From Ophiura sarsii (lineage: Eukaryota; Echinodermata; Ophiuroidea; Amphilepidida; Ophiuridae), in contig CM069455.1 in assembly GCA_035610835.1 (NCBI GenBank), forward strand, positions 15,683,266-15,747,265: a stretch of DNA of 64,000 nt, given 5' to 3'. Positions 44,001 through 54,599 of this stretch are shown here, one piece after another (the first letter of the stretch is position 1; every line of letters begins with the position of its first letter). The notes below the pieces were generated by a model. The model was not told where the DNA came from. It made no database searches and worked only from the letters and a program-made list of their open reading frames with translations. Both the position numbers and the translations under genes were made by a program.

Positions 44001-47000
44001 CCCCAACTTACTTAGTCATGCATCTGTGCATTTCTTTGATCTCTTGTGCTGTTTTTGATGTCTCGTATATTGCGCGGACATTCCTAGTTCCAATACGTAA
44101 CATTTGCCTAGACTTCAGAAGACTGTCCATCGTACGTCTGACTTCCCCATGGAAGCCTTTATCAGATGCGTCCATCAACTACAGTTTTTATTCTGCCGGT
44201 TAGTCGGGTTCTTTTTGCGTTTTCTGAAACACAGGTATTTGTTTACAAGATTAGGCTGTTAATCTCATGCCCAACCCCCAACCTGGAGGACCAGGGACTG
44301 CAATTAGTCTGATCTCTACCTGTTGACCGATTCAGTCGGCATAGTTAAAACCTGCCAGGTGTTTGCGCCCCGCCGACATAGCTCGTAGGGTTATTTAGAG
44401 ACGCAAGCTCCCCCACCGGTGACAAAGTAACAGTCCACGGCAGAAAAATCCAGGAATGATTGACATACAAAATTCAATGTCACAAACAATTTGCATTTAA
44501 CCCTTCTCTTACCAAGGTATTTTTTGTAACACGACTTACCAAGGCGTTGTTGCACCCGCCTTAGAGTTTTCCATATGAACCCTCCTGTGAAGGTGATATT
44601 GGTACCAATGGATAGCTATGGGCCTCCCCTATCCAGTGATACCAAAATAAGTACCAACATACCCAGCACATTTTATCCTACAACATCATAATGCAAGTGC
44701 GCCCTCGAAAAATCGGGGAAATCTGATTGTACACATAAGTATAGAATATTGAATTTTGGCTATAATTTCATAAAGGTAATCAATTTTTACCTGATTTTTT
44801 GTGAAAATATAAAACAAAGTATAAACTTATGTTTAAAATAATGTTTTAGCTCAATATCTTGTATAATGCAGCTACAAGAGCAAGTGTTACACAGTGAAGT
44901 ATACGAAGTTCAAACAACCCCTCCCCCTACCCTCGGACTTTGGCGGACTATCCTTCATCCAGGGAAGTTGGTAGGTCGATGTTGTTTTTTTGCTTACATG
45001 TGCGCAAAGGATGTTCAACAATTAGATGATGTCAATTTCCGGTATGTTTGAGTATTTTAGCGCATCGGGAGAACCCCTCTCCCCCTTGATATGAGAAGGT
45101 TTAATCTTTTGAATCGGTACAAATCAGAATTGTTGGTAATGTTTCAATGTGATTTTCTAACTTTTCACAACGATTGGGGGCATGTGCCCCCGTGCCCATC
45201 CCCCACCGTGCCCCTGTGACGATACGTCACTAATACCATGTTCATAAAAGACAAACATAATTTCCAGTTTCATTCAAATTAGCTGTCACAATACGGTTTT
45301 TTACGTTTGTCTTCGTTGTCCCTCTACTATATATTACTCCCAGGATATCTTCTTTGCTATTTTACTGTACTAAATTCTGCATCTCTTAATTCTGCATCTG
45401 GTAAAGTACGTCGATTATTTAATGTCAATAACAAACGACCAATTAGACAATTTTAATTAAACTTGTAGCAAATTCTTGCATTTAAAACTGAGGATGTTGT
45501 TAGCAGAGATATTACAAGCATTTCAAGTTACTGACGCTTTAATATTTTCTTGATACTTAGGAGAGTGCAAAGACTACTATCAACTCGGTATGGAGGATGG
45601 CAGAATAAAAGACGATCAGTTAACTGCGTCTAGCGAGTATAAAAACCCACCAACATATTACGGCCCTCTCAATGCAAGATTAAATAGACCTCTGCAGCCT
45701 GGCAGTGTTGGAGCATGGCGACCCCTAACTGCAGGAAACCAGTGGATACAGGCAGACCTCCTACTTCCGCGACTTGTTGCCGGAGTGATTCTGCAAGGAA
45801 GAAACGGTCATGCCCAATGGGTGACTAAGTACAAAGTTGGGTACAGTGAAGACGGAGTTACTTGGCTCAACATGCAAGATGCCCAGGGAAATGATCTGGT
45901 AAGCAGGGTTCGAAGTTAGCGCAAACCCTAGGCAATTTCCAAATGCAAGCGCAACGGCCCACTGATGATAGGTGACCCGGATTGCTAGATGTTATAATAG
46001 CTCAAGGTTCCACTCTAACCATACCGAACTTCATATTATTGATTAAAAAAACAAAAATAGTTAGCAGGCCATCTGTTGTGACTTTTTTTTTTACATGAAC
46101 GTTTACCGTTGTTACCCCTACTCTTACCAAGGTATTTTAGTAACACGTCTTACCAAGTGGGAGAGGGTTGTTGCTTAGATTTTGCATACGATCCCTCCTA
46201 TAATGATGATATTGGTACCAATGGTTAGCTATGGGAATCCCCGATCCAGTGGTATCAAAATAAGTACCAACATACCCAGCACTTTGATCATATGACGTCA
46301 TAATGTAAGCGCGTCCTCTAAAAGTCGGGGAAATCTTGCCGCAGATAATGGGGCAAAAATCGATATTGCGTGATTAGTTGAAGTCTATGTATATTTGAAA
46401 AACAGCAACTTTTTCGTACTTTCATGTTATCACGCAATATCGATGTAATCCCATCAAAGCCACCGATTACACAAAATTGCATTGCATTTGGCTTCTCCGA
46501 AAGCGGTCAAAAAGCTTTGATGAAGTTTAATTAGAATGCTGGACCAGGAACAAGGTGACCTGAGCATTGAAAGTCCATCAGAATAAAATTATTTCACACT
46601 CAGCACTTTGCTTCGATGTATTTTTCATTATGTCTCACTTATTCTTTGCTTCGAAGGTCTTCGATGGAAATACTGATACAGACACACCAATTACCAGTAT
46701 ATTTCCTTCACCAATTAAAGCCAGATACGTGCGGATTCAACCAACTGTTTGGAATAGCCATCCCAGTTTACGCTTTGATTTGCTTGGCTGCGATGGTAAT
46801 CTCTCATTTTTCTTTAATTTCATTTATTGCTGGTGTATTTATGTGATGGTTATTGTAATAAGATAAAGAGTAAAAGGTAACTTTATCTCGAGTGGAGCAT
46901 CTATTTGACACGCTAGAATTCCTCATGTGAACGGGAACACAACCACAATTCCAATGAACACAGAGTTTGTCTGATGATTCTATACATTCTGGTTTGAGTG

Positions 47001-47444
47001 CGTTTTTCAAAATTGAGCTTTGTTTTATTATTATAATTCTCCTCCTCCTACCCTCCTTCTTCTTCTTCTTATCCTCCTCCTCCTTCTTCTTTTTCCTATT
47101 ATTATTTTTCGTATTATTTTAATCTTTTTTTTTTTCTTTTTTTTTTTCTTTCTTCTTCTTTCTCTTCTTCTACAGGAGACTCGCTGGCTGCCCACCACAA
47201 CTACCAGCCTTTTTCTACCACTGACGTTAACAACAATCCAGATGAACAGAGCAACTGTGCTGATACTAGAGGCGCTTGGTGGTATGGAGAATGCGACCTT
47301 TCTGACTTGAATGCAGAATATCTGAGAGAGTCTCTGTCTGTATCACGAGGAATCTTTTGGAAGGATTTCAAAGGGTTTCCACATTATCTGATATCTACGG
47401 AAATGAAAATACGACCTGTAATCCGTGCAACACAAGAAGCTTAA
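40909..47444 (+). CDS. Secreted fibrinogen-related protein with an embedded discoidin (F5/8C) domain
   Basis: Seven exons: 40909-41025, 42103-42163, 42756-42928, 43665-43926, 45561-45898, 46657-46795, 47176-47444. Exon 1 starts at ATG and encodes a signal peptide (MARLRTCLFYFSVLLLIFW). FReD sequence starts in exon 3 (DCYDILQSG, CDMDTDKGGWT), continues in exon 4 (VFQRRIDGSVDFNRRW, GEFWLGNE) and finishes in exon 7 (GDSLAAHHNYQPFSTTD, NCADTRGAWWYGEC, EMKIRP, TAA). Both FReD cysteine pairs and an acidic D.NNN loop near the calcium site are present. Exons 5-6 encode a complete F5/8C domain. Exon 4 ends, and exons 5 and 7 begin, in phase 1, so 4-7 or 4-5-6-7 both stay in frame (293 or 452 residues). 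FReD and F5/8C are carbohydrate or lipid recognition modules; an extracellular lectin or immune role is inference. Confidence 0.85.
41026..42102 (+). other. Intron 1
   Basis: Contains repeated GATTATGACTAGC-like units (about 41430-41650) and a possible SINE fragment (about 41930-42050). No additional exon recognised. Confidence 0.5.
42103..42163 (+). CDS. Exon 2: linker
   Basis: 61 nt, acceptor TTTTATAG, donor GTTAGT, phase 0 to 1. Encodes NYFAATTDHLLSEICACREE, with two cysteines that could link chains outside the FReD. Confidence 0.7.
42756..42928 (+). CDS. Exon 3: FReD amino-terminal part
   Basis: 173 nt, acceptor TTTTACAG, donor ACG|GTAAGA. Encodes the first FReD disulphide pair (MDCYDILQSG ... 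RALCDMDTDKGGWT). Confidence 0.85.
43665..43926 (+). CDS. Exon 4: FReD central part
   Basis: 262 nt, acceptor GTCTTCAG, donor CCAG|GTATGG, phase 0 to 1. VFQRRIDGSVDFNRRW and the GFGSIGGEFWLGNENLYIIT core leave no doubt about the domain. The exon ends at VDDNP, just before the usual GDSL segment. Confidence 0.9.
44497..45060 (+). repeat. ACCCTTCTCTTACCAAGG-family copy in intron 4
   Basis: Same family as 31434-31990, in the same place relative to the exons. A shorter relative lies at 46120-46345 in intron 5. Confidence 0.6.
45561..45898 (+). CDS. Exon 5: discoidin (F5/8C) domain, first part
   Basis: 338 nt, acceptor ATACTTAG, donor CTG|GTAAGC, phase 1 to 0. Encodes the first cysteine, LGMEDGRIKDDQLTASSEY, ARLNRP, GAWRP, QWIQADL, VAGVILQGRNG and QWVTKYKVGYSEDGVTW: the standard F5/8C order. 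Confidence 0.9.
46657..46795 (+). CDS. Exon 6: discoidin (F5/8C) domain, second part
   Basis: 139 nt, acceptor TTCGAAG, donor GATG|GTAATC, phase 0 to 1. Encodes VFDGNTD, FPSPIKARYVRIQPTVW and SLRFDLLGCDG, including the final cysteine that pairs with the one in exon 5. Exons 5+6 total 477 nt (159 codons), so the cassette is frame-neutral. Confidence 0.9.
47176..47444 (+). CDS. Exon 7: FReD carboxyl-terminal part and stop
   Basis: 269 nt, acceptor TTCTACAG after a pyrimidine-rich stretch, phase 1. Encodes GDSLAAHHNYQPFSTTDVNN, the second disulphide (NCADT...YGECDL), GIFWKDFKGFPHYLIS and STEMKIRPV, then TAA at 47442. Confidence 0.9.
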
Positions 47445-47559
47445 CCAAGGTGGTCAGTCAGCCGCCAGCCGATCTGTTTTATGGACACGCTCTACAGACA
47501 GCATGTGTTATTTGGTCGTTCATCGTATCCTGCCAATGGTAATGAGACATGTCAAAAAG

Positions 47560-49470
47560 TCATCATTTTAAAACAGAACTAGCCGAAAATTCAAATACCA
47601 TTATTAAACTTGTGTAGGTCTTGTCGATCTTGTGTTAATATGGTGCAAAAAAGAGTTGAAACGAGTTTGGTTCATTGGTAATTTTTCGTTTTAGCGGTTT
47701 TTATTAATTAAAGTTAATTATTATGCCACATATATATCAAGAACCACAATACATTAAGGACTGTTTTATATTACGTGTTTTGTATTTTGTATCGAACATT
47801 AGGAACATGATGTTGTTTTTCATTAACCCCCTAGTCTAGATCATGAACGACCAAAATTGTAAAGCGTGTCCTGGAATGTTAGCTAAATTAAATACTGCAT
47901 ATATAAAGTAGATTTAGAACTTCAGCACAATTGAACAGTTGATCTACACAAATTTTAAGCACATATTTTTGTTTACATTGCATAATATTAGAGCTTCATA
48001 CATTTCTGTATGACTCGCGGAAATTATTGGCCACAAAATACATACGGCTCTCATTTTTATTTAAAAATTAAAAACATTGAGTATACGATATAATACTGCC
48101 GGTCAAAAAATCCCTTCTTGAGTACACGAACCTTTACAAAAGATGCCGAAATTGCACGTTGTAAACTGACCATGACTCAAGTTAATATAATTATGTATTT
48201 GCAACTCATGTCATATAATGAATGCGCTGCTTGCTTTCCATTCCTCCAAATTGACTTAACCATGAACATGACCTTAAAAAGATAATGAACGAGATATTCT
48301 GACGCACAATTCGCAGGAAAATGGTTCTTTCAGGGTTCTCAACTTAAATTTTGGTAGGGATGTGCGGCTGTGACTCTGGAAACGTACACCGAACATAAAC
48401 CAAATTTGAGAGAAAAGAGACCCCAAATTAAACCAATTCATGTGATTTTCTTTTCAAAATGAGGGTAAAATTACCCAAAAAAATCACTTGTTTAAAAATC
48501 AATGAAAATAAGCACTATTTTCCCAATTTTAAGGCAATCTTAAACCAAGTTTTAATGAAATTGAGGCCCATCAGTAAACCATAATTGCTGACAATGCCCC
48601 AAAAAACTAAACACTAAATGGCTGAAAATGCTACCTGAACCTTCCGCACATCCCAGTACTCCTATTTCCACTAAGAAACCCCCATCGGATTCTTTGACCA
48701 TGAGTATTATAGTTTAAATGTTGGAATTATGAAAGGCTTGACCATACTTTTTAAATCAGTAAATTCGTGATTCGTAATGGAGTATCTATATAATACATAT
48801 AGAAGAATACCTATGCCTTGGTTCACTGTAAATTCGGCAGTCACGTAGGCTCCTATTTCGCGGAAGTAAAGTCAAGTTCGCGAGCGTTGACACTTGCGTA
48901 CAAGGGCAATATGTGCAGACATGCTTGCAATACAGCCAAAGAAAAAAGAGTATGCGTCACTTCCGATCCTATGTGAATCAAGGTATGGACAATTTTGAGG
49001 GTTGATGAACTAGAATTGTTCAGTTTTCTTCACTTAGATACCTTTGTTATTGTAGTTCTATTACAAAATCGTAATCACTTTGTAAAGATTTCAACTCACT
49101 TTGATGTTATTTAATATAGCCGTAAACATAATAATTAGGTGACTTACACAAATAATATAAAGGTATGGGGAAATGTATCGTTTTAATACCCTAGGAGAAT
49201 ATGCTAATAGTGTAAAGGTTGAAAAAGAAGGTGTATTTCGATGAATACAATAAAATGTGGTTGTCTTATCAACGCAAAGATAATGTCTCCATGTGTGTTA
49301 TTGTCTGCATATTTCGTATAAACAAACTTAATTTTTTAGTGAGACGTTTGTCTAACATTTTATTTATACAATCTCTATTTTTGAGCGAGAAGATCGGAGA
49401 GAAGATGAACGAAGAATAACAATAGCAAGTTGTTCCTAAAATACCCTTTCGTACTCGCTTGCCACAACTG
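47560..49470. other. 3' flank of the fibrinogen/discoidin gene
   Basis: AT-rich sequence shared with the pseudogene copy. It probably includes the 3' UTR, but I cannot place a poly(A) site with confidence. Confidence 0.4.
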
Positions 49471-49691
49471 TTCAATGTGTCAATTTGGTACGCCATATAA
49501 CAGAGGCCCTCTGATTTCAAAATCATCGCACACAATGTAAATGTTTGCCAAACGCCTTATCACACTGGTTTCACTTGGGTACAATGTTATGTATTCATTG
49601 AGACAAGTGAACTGTGGCCCCGCACAAATTAGGAATCAAAATAATATATAAGGAAGACAGGTTGGGCACAATTGTTCTTTCATTCTTTTTG

Positions 49692-50020
49692 ATAATAATA
49701 ATAATAACCGGTTTTTATATAGCGCTTTTCCAAATGAACCTGATCAAAGCGCCGGCCATTTATTACCGCTGCCATCAGGAAATCATCAGAATCATTTCGC
49801 TTCAAGTAGGTCATGCTACCAGGCCAACCAGTGCTCAACCTATCAGCACTTAGATTGTGATATTCCCCCTAACAGCTACCAAATATCGCTCTGGTCAACG
49901 AAGCAAGCAAGGTAAAGAGTCTTGCTCAAGGACTCAACGCTCACGTGCAGAAGTCAGATTTCGAACCACCGACCCTTAGATCACTAGTCCAATGCTCTAA
50001 CCACTACGCCACGGCGCCCC
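49692..50020 (-). mobile_element. tRNA-derived SINE with LINE-like tail
   Basis: Read on the minus strand: tRNA-like head (CCGTGGCGTAGTGGTTAGAG A box, GTGGTTCGAAATCTG B box, 50020-49955), a middle with CCTTGAGCAAGACTCTTTAC, and a 3' end AGCGCTATATAAAAACCGG followed by (TTA)n. This order is typical of tRNA SINEs that borrow a LINE 3' end. No target duplication identified. Confidence 0.75.
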
Positions 50021-50329
50021 TAACGTGTTAACATGTTCAGAATAAATACAAGTATTTGTGATATGAACATTGGATAACCTTCTAGATGATCGTCGCTCAA
50101 TCCATATAAAGTATTCCAAAAAACAGAAGTCACTTCTTTGTGGTGATGTAGCTTTAGAGCACGACATTCAGACAAGTTACAAGTATTATACAAGAGCAAA
50201 TGCCCTCTTTATTTTGATATCAAATTTGTAGGTATTAATCAGAAATGGTGGAGTTCTATTCAAACTTAGTAAAAGTTTAGTAAAGTTGCAAATTCAGAAT
50301 GTTCTACTTTACAGAATGTACTAAGGTTT

Positions 50330-50487
50330 CTATTGTCACACATCGATTTTGGAAGCATATCAAACATTTGGAACAGTATAACCTGTAATTTGTCAAAAAT
50401 CTTTAGTTTTCAATGCAATAAAGCAATTTACACTTCTGCACATATCCCCTTACCTGGTTAAGCTTTATTGTATCCATGTCCATCAAC
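50330..50487 (+). pseudogene. L2/CR1-like LINE reverse transcriptase tail, part 1
   Basis: The frame at 50333-50430 reads LSHIDFGS...IWNS...NLSKIFSFQ..KAI, the conserved segment after the palm domain in Jockey/CR1/L2-type LINEs. It contains stops. It is interrupted after CCATCAAC (50480-50487) by the RTE element and resumes at 54294. Confidence 0.6.
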
Positions 50488-52021
50488 TATCTAAACCAAA
50501 ATCTGGATTCAGATCATCGTATTCTCAGTATACTGCTCACCACCAGCCTACGTACTTCCAAAGGAAAACCATGCAAGAGGCCAAAGTTTGATTGGAAAAA
50601 GCTGCAAGATGCTGATACCAAACATAAATTCTAGATCGAGCTGTCAAACCGTTTCAAAGAACTACAGTGTGATGATACCTCAACACCAATAACAGAGAGG
50701 TACGACCAATTTGAAAAGGCTGTTGCTGAAGCAGCAGAAAAGGTGGTTGGCAAACGCAAACCTTGCGGAATGCCCAGCTGGGTGTCAGATAAGACTCTGA
50801 GGCTGCGTGAAGAAAGGGATAAAGCAAAGAAGCGGTACTTACTTTTAAGAACCCGAAACTCAAGAGAGACATGGAGGAAGCTCAACACCAGCTTGAATGA
50901 ATCATACAGATGTGATGAACTTGCTTCTATAGAACAACAGATGGAAGCTGATCGAACAGGCAACTATAACACCACCTGGAAAATCATCAACACAATCTCT
51001 GGCCAGAATAACAAATCAAATTCGCAGGTTAAGAAGCGTGATGGATCAGCCCCGTCCAGTGACATTGAGCTTCTTGCTGAATGGAGAGAGTACTTTGCTG
51101 ATCTACTAAATAACGACAGTGGGTCATTAGCATCTCCTCTGCCACCTAGACCCATCTGTGTAGACCCACCAACCCTTGAAGAAGTACAGAAAGCAATCCA
51201 TAGCATGAAGAATAATAAAGCTCCCGGGCTGGATTGTGCTGTCACCGCAGAAGCCCTCCAAGGGGGTGGAGAAGTGATGGCAAGCGTTGTTCATGCATTT
51301 TGTGTTGAAGTCTTCACTAGACATACTCCTCCTGAGCAGTGGATCACAAACATCATTGTTCCTCTTCCGAAGAAGGGTGATCTCAGCCTCATGAACAACT
51401 ATAGAGGAATCACACTGATGTCTATTTCTGCAAAGGTATACAACAAGGTACTGTTGATGAGAATAAGAGACCATGTCGATCCTGTATTAAGGAAGAACCA
51501 AGCCGGATTCCGTCCTGGTAGAAGCTGCTCGCAGCAAATCCACATCCTGCGAAGGATCATCGAAGCCTCCGGCAGCTACCAACTTCCACTCACCATCACT
51601 TTCATCGACTTCAAGAAGGCATTTGATTCCATCAGCAGAAGTGTTATGTTCTCCGTTCTTCGTCACTATGGTATTCCAGAGGTCATCGTAAAATCCATCA
51701 GCGTACTTTACAACAACTCCAAGAGTGCTGTCATGGTGGATGGTAACCTCTCGGACTCATTCCAGGTTACTACTGGGGTACTGCAGGGGGATGTTCTCGC
51801 ACCATTCCTCTTTATTGTGCTCATCGACTACTTGATGAAGAGAGCAACTGAGAACACTGAGTCAGGTGTAGTTACCCACCCTCGCCAGTCAAGAAGACAC
51901 CCAGCCAAAATCTTAAATGATCTGGACTTCGCTGACGACATCGCCTTGCTTGAGTCATCTATTCCAAATGCACAGGGGCAACTTACCAGAACAGCTGCTG
52001 CAGCTGAACAGCTAGACCTTA
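50488..52021 (+). pseudogene. RTE reverse transcriptase, 5' and central part
   Basis: From the SDHR end of the endonuclease the frame is open apart from TAG at 50632, and fully open from ATG 50743 (434 residues to the insertion point). Recognisable RT blocks: NNKAPG and YRGITLMS, QAGFRPGRSC, FIDFKKAFDS (catalytic Asp, about 51604-51630), GVLQGDVLAPFLF, and the catalytic FADD (51928-51939). The frame enters a DNA transposon at 52022, which supplies the last residues and a stop. Confidence 0.85.
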
Positions 52022-53588
52022 TACACCTATCAGTTGTAAGACGCACTATATGACCCCCGGGAGAGGTGCGTCGTGGGTGCGTCGTTTACCAAATTTTTTT
52101 GACGGAGGGTACGTCAGTGGCAGCCTTTGGTCCGTCAAAAAAATGACGGAGGGTGCGTCAAGGTCCGTCACTTTACATGGGTGCGTCACAGTGTACATCT
52201 GTTTACGAACAACAAAATACGACCTTTAAATATACGCTATAGGGCTACTATACCACATAACTCCTTAATACCGCCAACCAGGCTCCACTTTAATACCGCA
52301 AACATCACTCCGATATTTTATACCGCATGTTCTAAAATGCCTGAAATCACTCGATCATCAATACAAAATTGTTGAAAATCCGGTAAAAGGAACCCCAGTC
52401 GTTCGCTACGAAAGTCAAAAGTCACGAAACTCCAAAATGGCGATCACCTGCACCACGCTGGTGTTGACTACGCGCAGTCGCTTGCTATCGTCCTACGAGC
52501 CGATGGATGGAGTATACAGCAGTCTTGGCCTGAGACTACTCTACCGGGGGAACCACTCGTAATCACCAGTGGCCGTGTTGTCCATGCAATTTTAGTCAAA
52601 TTTAGGGGGCATCGCATGTGGATCATCAGGGGGGGGGGGGGCATATCTGACTATTTGTTTTAGTTTACAAAAGTTCACATCGAGTTTGTAATTTCATCTG
52701 GGGGGCATAACGGTGGGAGGGGGGAGCCCCGGGGGACTTATCATAATAGCGGTACGTGTATGTTCCGCCTTTTTAGGTGCCTTTTCTCGAAGTATGGGTG
52801 ATATTGATGATTAAATTAGAAAAGTTTTTGGTATTGTTAAAGTGCTCCCTTCAATCCTTTGATGGTTTATAGAAGGTGTAATTTCCAATCCGAAGTTCAA
52901 ATGTTTAAATACACTTTCGAGAACCCAATTTTGGTTATACACCGTTCGAGAACCCAATTTTCTACTTACCTTATTGCATAAGCGCAAGCCTACATGTATA
53001 ACATAAAGGGATGAAGGATGCCCCGCCGCCCACCCCAACCGCAGTCCCCACCCCCAGTCCCCCACCCCACCCCACCTCCTGGTTACGCCACTGAACGGGT
53101 CGAAAGCAGAATGGGCAGAATGTTCTCGAAATTGTTTCATCCTCATCCTGTCGTTTATGATAATCAGTTAAATATTTTATGAATTTTAGACCAGACCAGT
53201 CAGACATAACATTGTGCATATAAAAGTTCTCCTCTTGGTTCCGTCCATGGTCCATCCCGGTCCCGGTCCGGGGTCTATATAATTATTCGAGGGCCAGGGT
53301 TGACAACATCGAATAAGGGCAGATCCCCCGTGAATTAAAAGTAGTTTCATTTCCAGTAGTCATCCAGTTATAGTCAACGATATCTGACGACGGGGTGCGT
53401 CGTCATGGTCCGTCAGAATCCACTAATGGTGCGTCCAAAAATTGACGGAGGGTGCGTATTTGGAAGGCAATGGTCCGTCGTTTTTTTGACACAGGGTGCG
53501 TCATGGTACATGAGAAGTCGACGCACCTCGGTAAAGTGACGCACCACTCCCGGGGGTCATAGGGTGCGTCTTACAACTGATAGGTGTA
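52022..53588. mobile_element. 1.57-kb DNA transposon with GGTGCGTC-rich subterminal arrays
   Basis: Inserted in the RTE frame; TTA on each side (52019-52021, 53589-53591). The TIR TACACCTATCAGTTGTAAGA is exact at both ends, followed in both by GACCCCCGGGAG. Subterminal regions (52060-52200, 53390-53560) carry many copies of GGTGCGTC, GGTCCGTC and TTGACGGAGGGTGCGT in mixed orientation. The interior has no transposase. A 3-bp TTA target resembles PIF/Harbinger; a 2-bp AT reading (TIR starting one base in) is also possible. Confidence 0.8.
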
Positions 53589-54273
53589 TTATCATCAGTG
53601 TTCCGAAAACCGAGTATATGACCATCAATTGCAACCATCAGCCACCATTAGAGGTATATGAGCAGCAAATAAAGCATGTTTCCAACTTCAAATACCTTGG
53701 ATCTATGCAATGATGGCCACTAGCACCAGTGACATAACCAGGCGGAGGGCCCTTGCATGGACTGCCTTTTGGAAACTGGAAAAGATGTGGAGAAGCCAAT
53801 CAATCTCCATCGATACTAAAATCAGGCTTTTCAACACTACCTGTGAGACAGTGCTTCTGTATGGATGCGACTCCTGGGTACTACCAGTCAACATGGAAAA
53901 CAAGATTAATGCTTTTGCCACATCCTGCTACAGGATCATGCTTAACATCAAGCGCCTTGATCGAGTGAGCAATGCACAAGTCTATGATATGACCAATACC
54001 AAGCCTCTCATCAACACTATAAGGCAGCGTCAACTGCGCTTCCTCGGGCACATCCTAAGGATGCCTGAAGATGAGCCATGCAGAAGATATGCTCTCTATG
54101 TTCCAACCCATGGCAGAAGGAGACTAGGGCGACAGAGGACAAGCTACTTTTCCTACGTCCAGAAGCTGTTGGGGGATGAAGAAAACTATCTAAACCAAAA
54201 TGCTATTGCCTCATTAGCTACGGACCGCTGTACCTGGAGAAAATTTGTAGTCGCCTGCTCCGCAGCCGAATGA
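53589..54273 (+). pseudogene. RTE reverse transcriptase, C-terminal part
   Basis: Continues the interrupted frame (KTEYMTINC, FKYLGSM), meets TGA after a 2-nt frameshift near 53709, then is open from 53710 to the stop at 54271 (187 residues). Contains LLYGCDSWVLPVN, RQRQLRFLGHILRMPEDEPC and the basic HGRRRLGRQRTSY segment, typical of RTE C-termini. Confidence 0.8.
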
Positions 54274-54293
54274 TGATGATGATGATGATGATG

Positions 54294-54565
54294 CCATCAA
54301 CGTGTCATCTTCAAATGATTAGTCATTATGCATCCATGCGTCAATGGCTCTGCACCATATTATCTTTGTTCTGATATTATTTTACATCTTACTCATTCCA
54401 AACGAAATCTCATGTCAACCACTGATCTCACCAGACTCTGCATCCCCAAGACTAAAGCGTGGCTTTGGTGACAGAGCTGGTCCTTGGCTTTGGAACAACC
54501 ACCCCAACCACATTAGAGAAGCTAGTCAGGCAGCAGTTGAAACCATACGGTCATTACTTAGCTAA
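54294..54565 (+). pseudogene. L2/CR1-like LINE reverse transcriptase tail, part 2
   Basis: Reads CVNGSAPYYL, then TTDLTRLCIPKTK in one frame and FGDRAGPWLWNNHPNHIREA in another: the usual end of CR1/L2-type RTs, frameshifted. The apparent 73-residue ORF starting with a hydrophobic leader (54344) is an out-of-frame reading of this relic. Confidence 0.65.
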
Positions 54566-54599
54566 TTTTGCCCAAGTCTGATTTTTTCATTTTCATGTG

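Larger units (their letters stand above)
43553..49470 (+). repeat. Segmental duplication, copy 2 (contains functional exons 4-7)
   Basis: Second arm of the duplication described for 30493-37473. All coding exons are intact here. Confidence 0.85.
50488..54293 (+). mobile_element. 5'-truncated RTE-type non-LTR retrotransposon
   Basis: Inserted into an older LINE with an 8-bp target duplication CCATCAAC (50480-50487 and 54294-54301). It begins within the end of the endonuclease (DSDHR motif at 50506), carries the reverse transcriptase, and terminates in (TGA)n at 54271-54293, the simple-repeat tail usual for RTE elements. Inactive: one in-frame stop, a frameshift and a DNA transposon insertion. 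Confidence 0.8.

Noticed and set aside
54344..54565. 73-residue ORF with a signal-peptide-like leader, resembling a small secreted protein
   Set aside because: The leader is an out-of-frame reading of the L2/CR1-like RT tail (CVNGSAPYYL in the true frame), and the rest is the RT end (FGDRAGPWLWNN).
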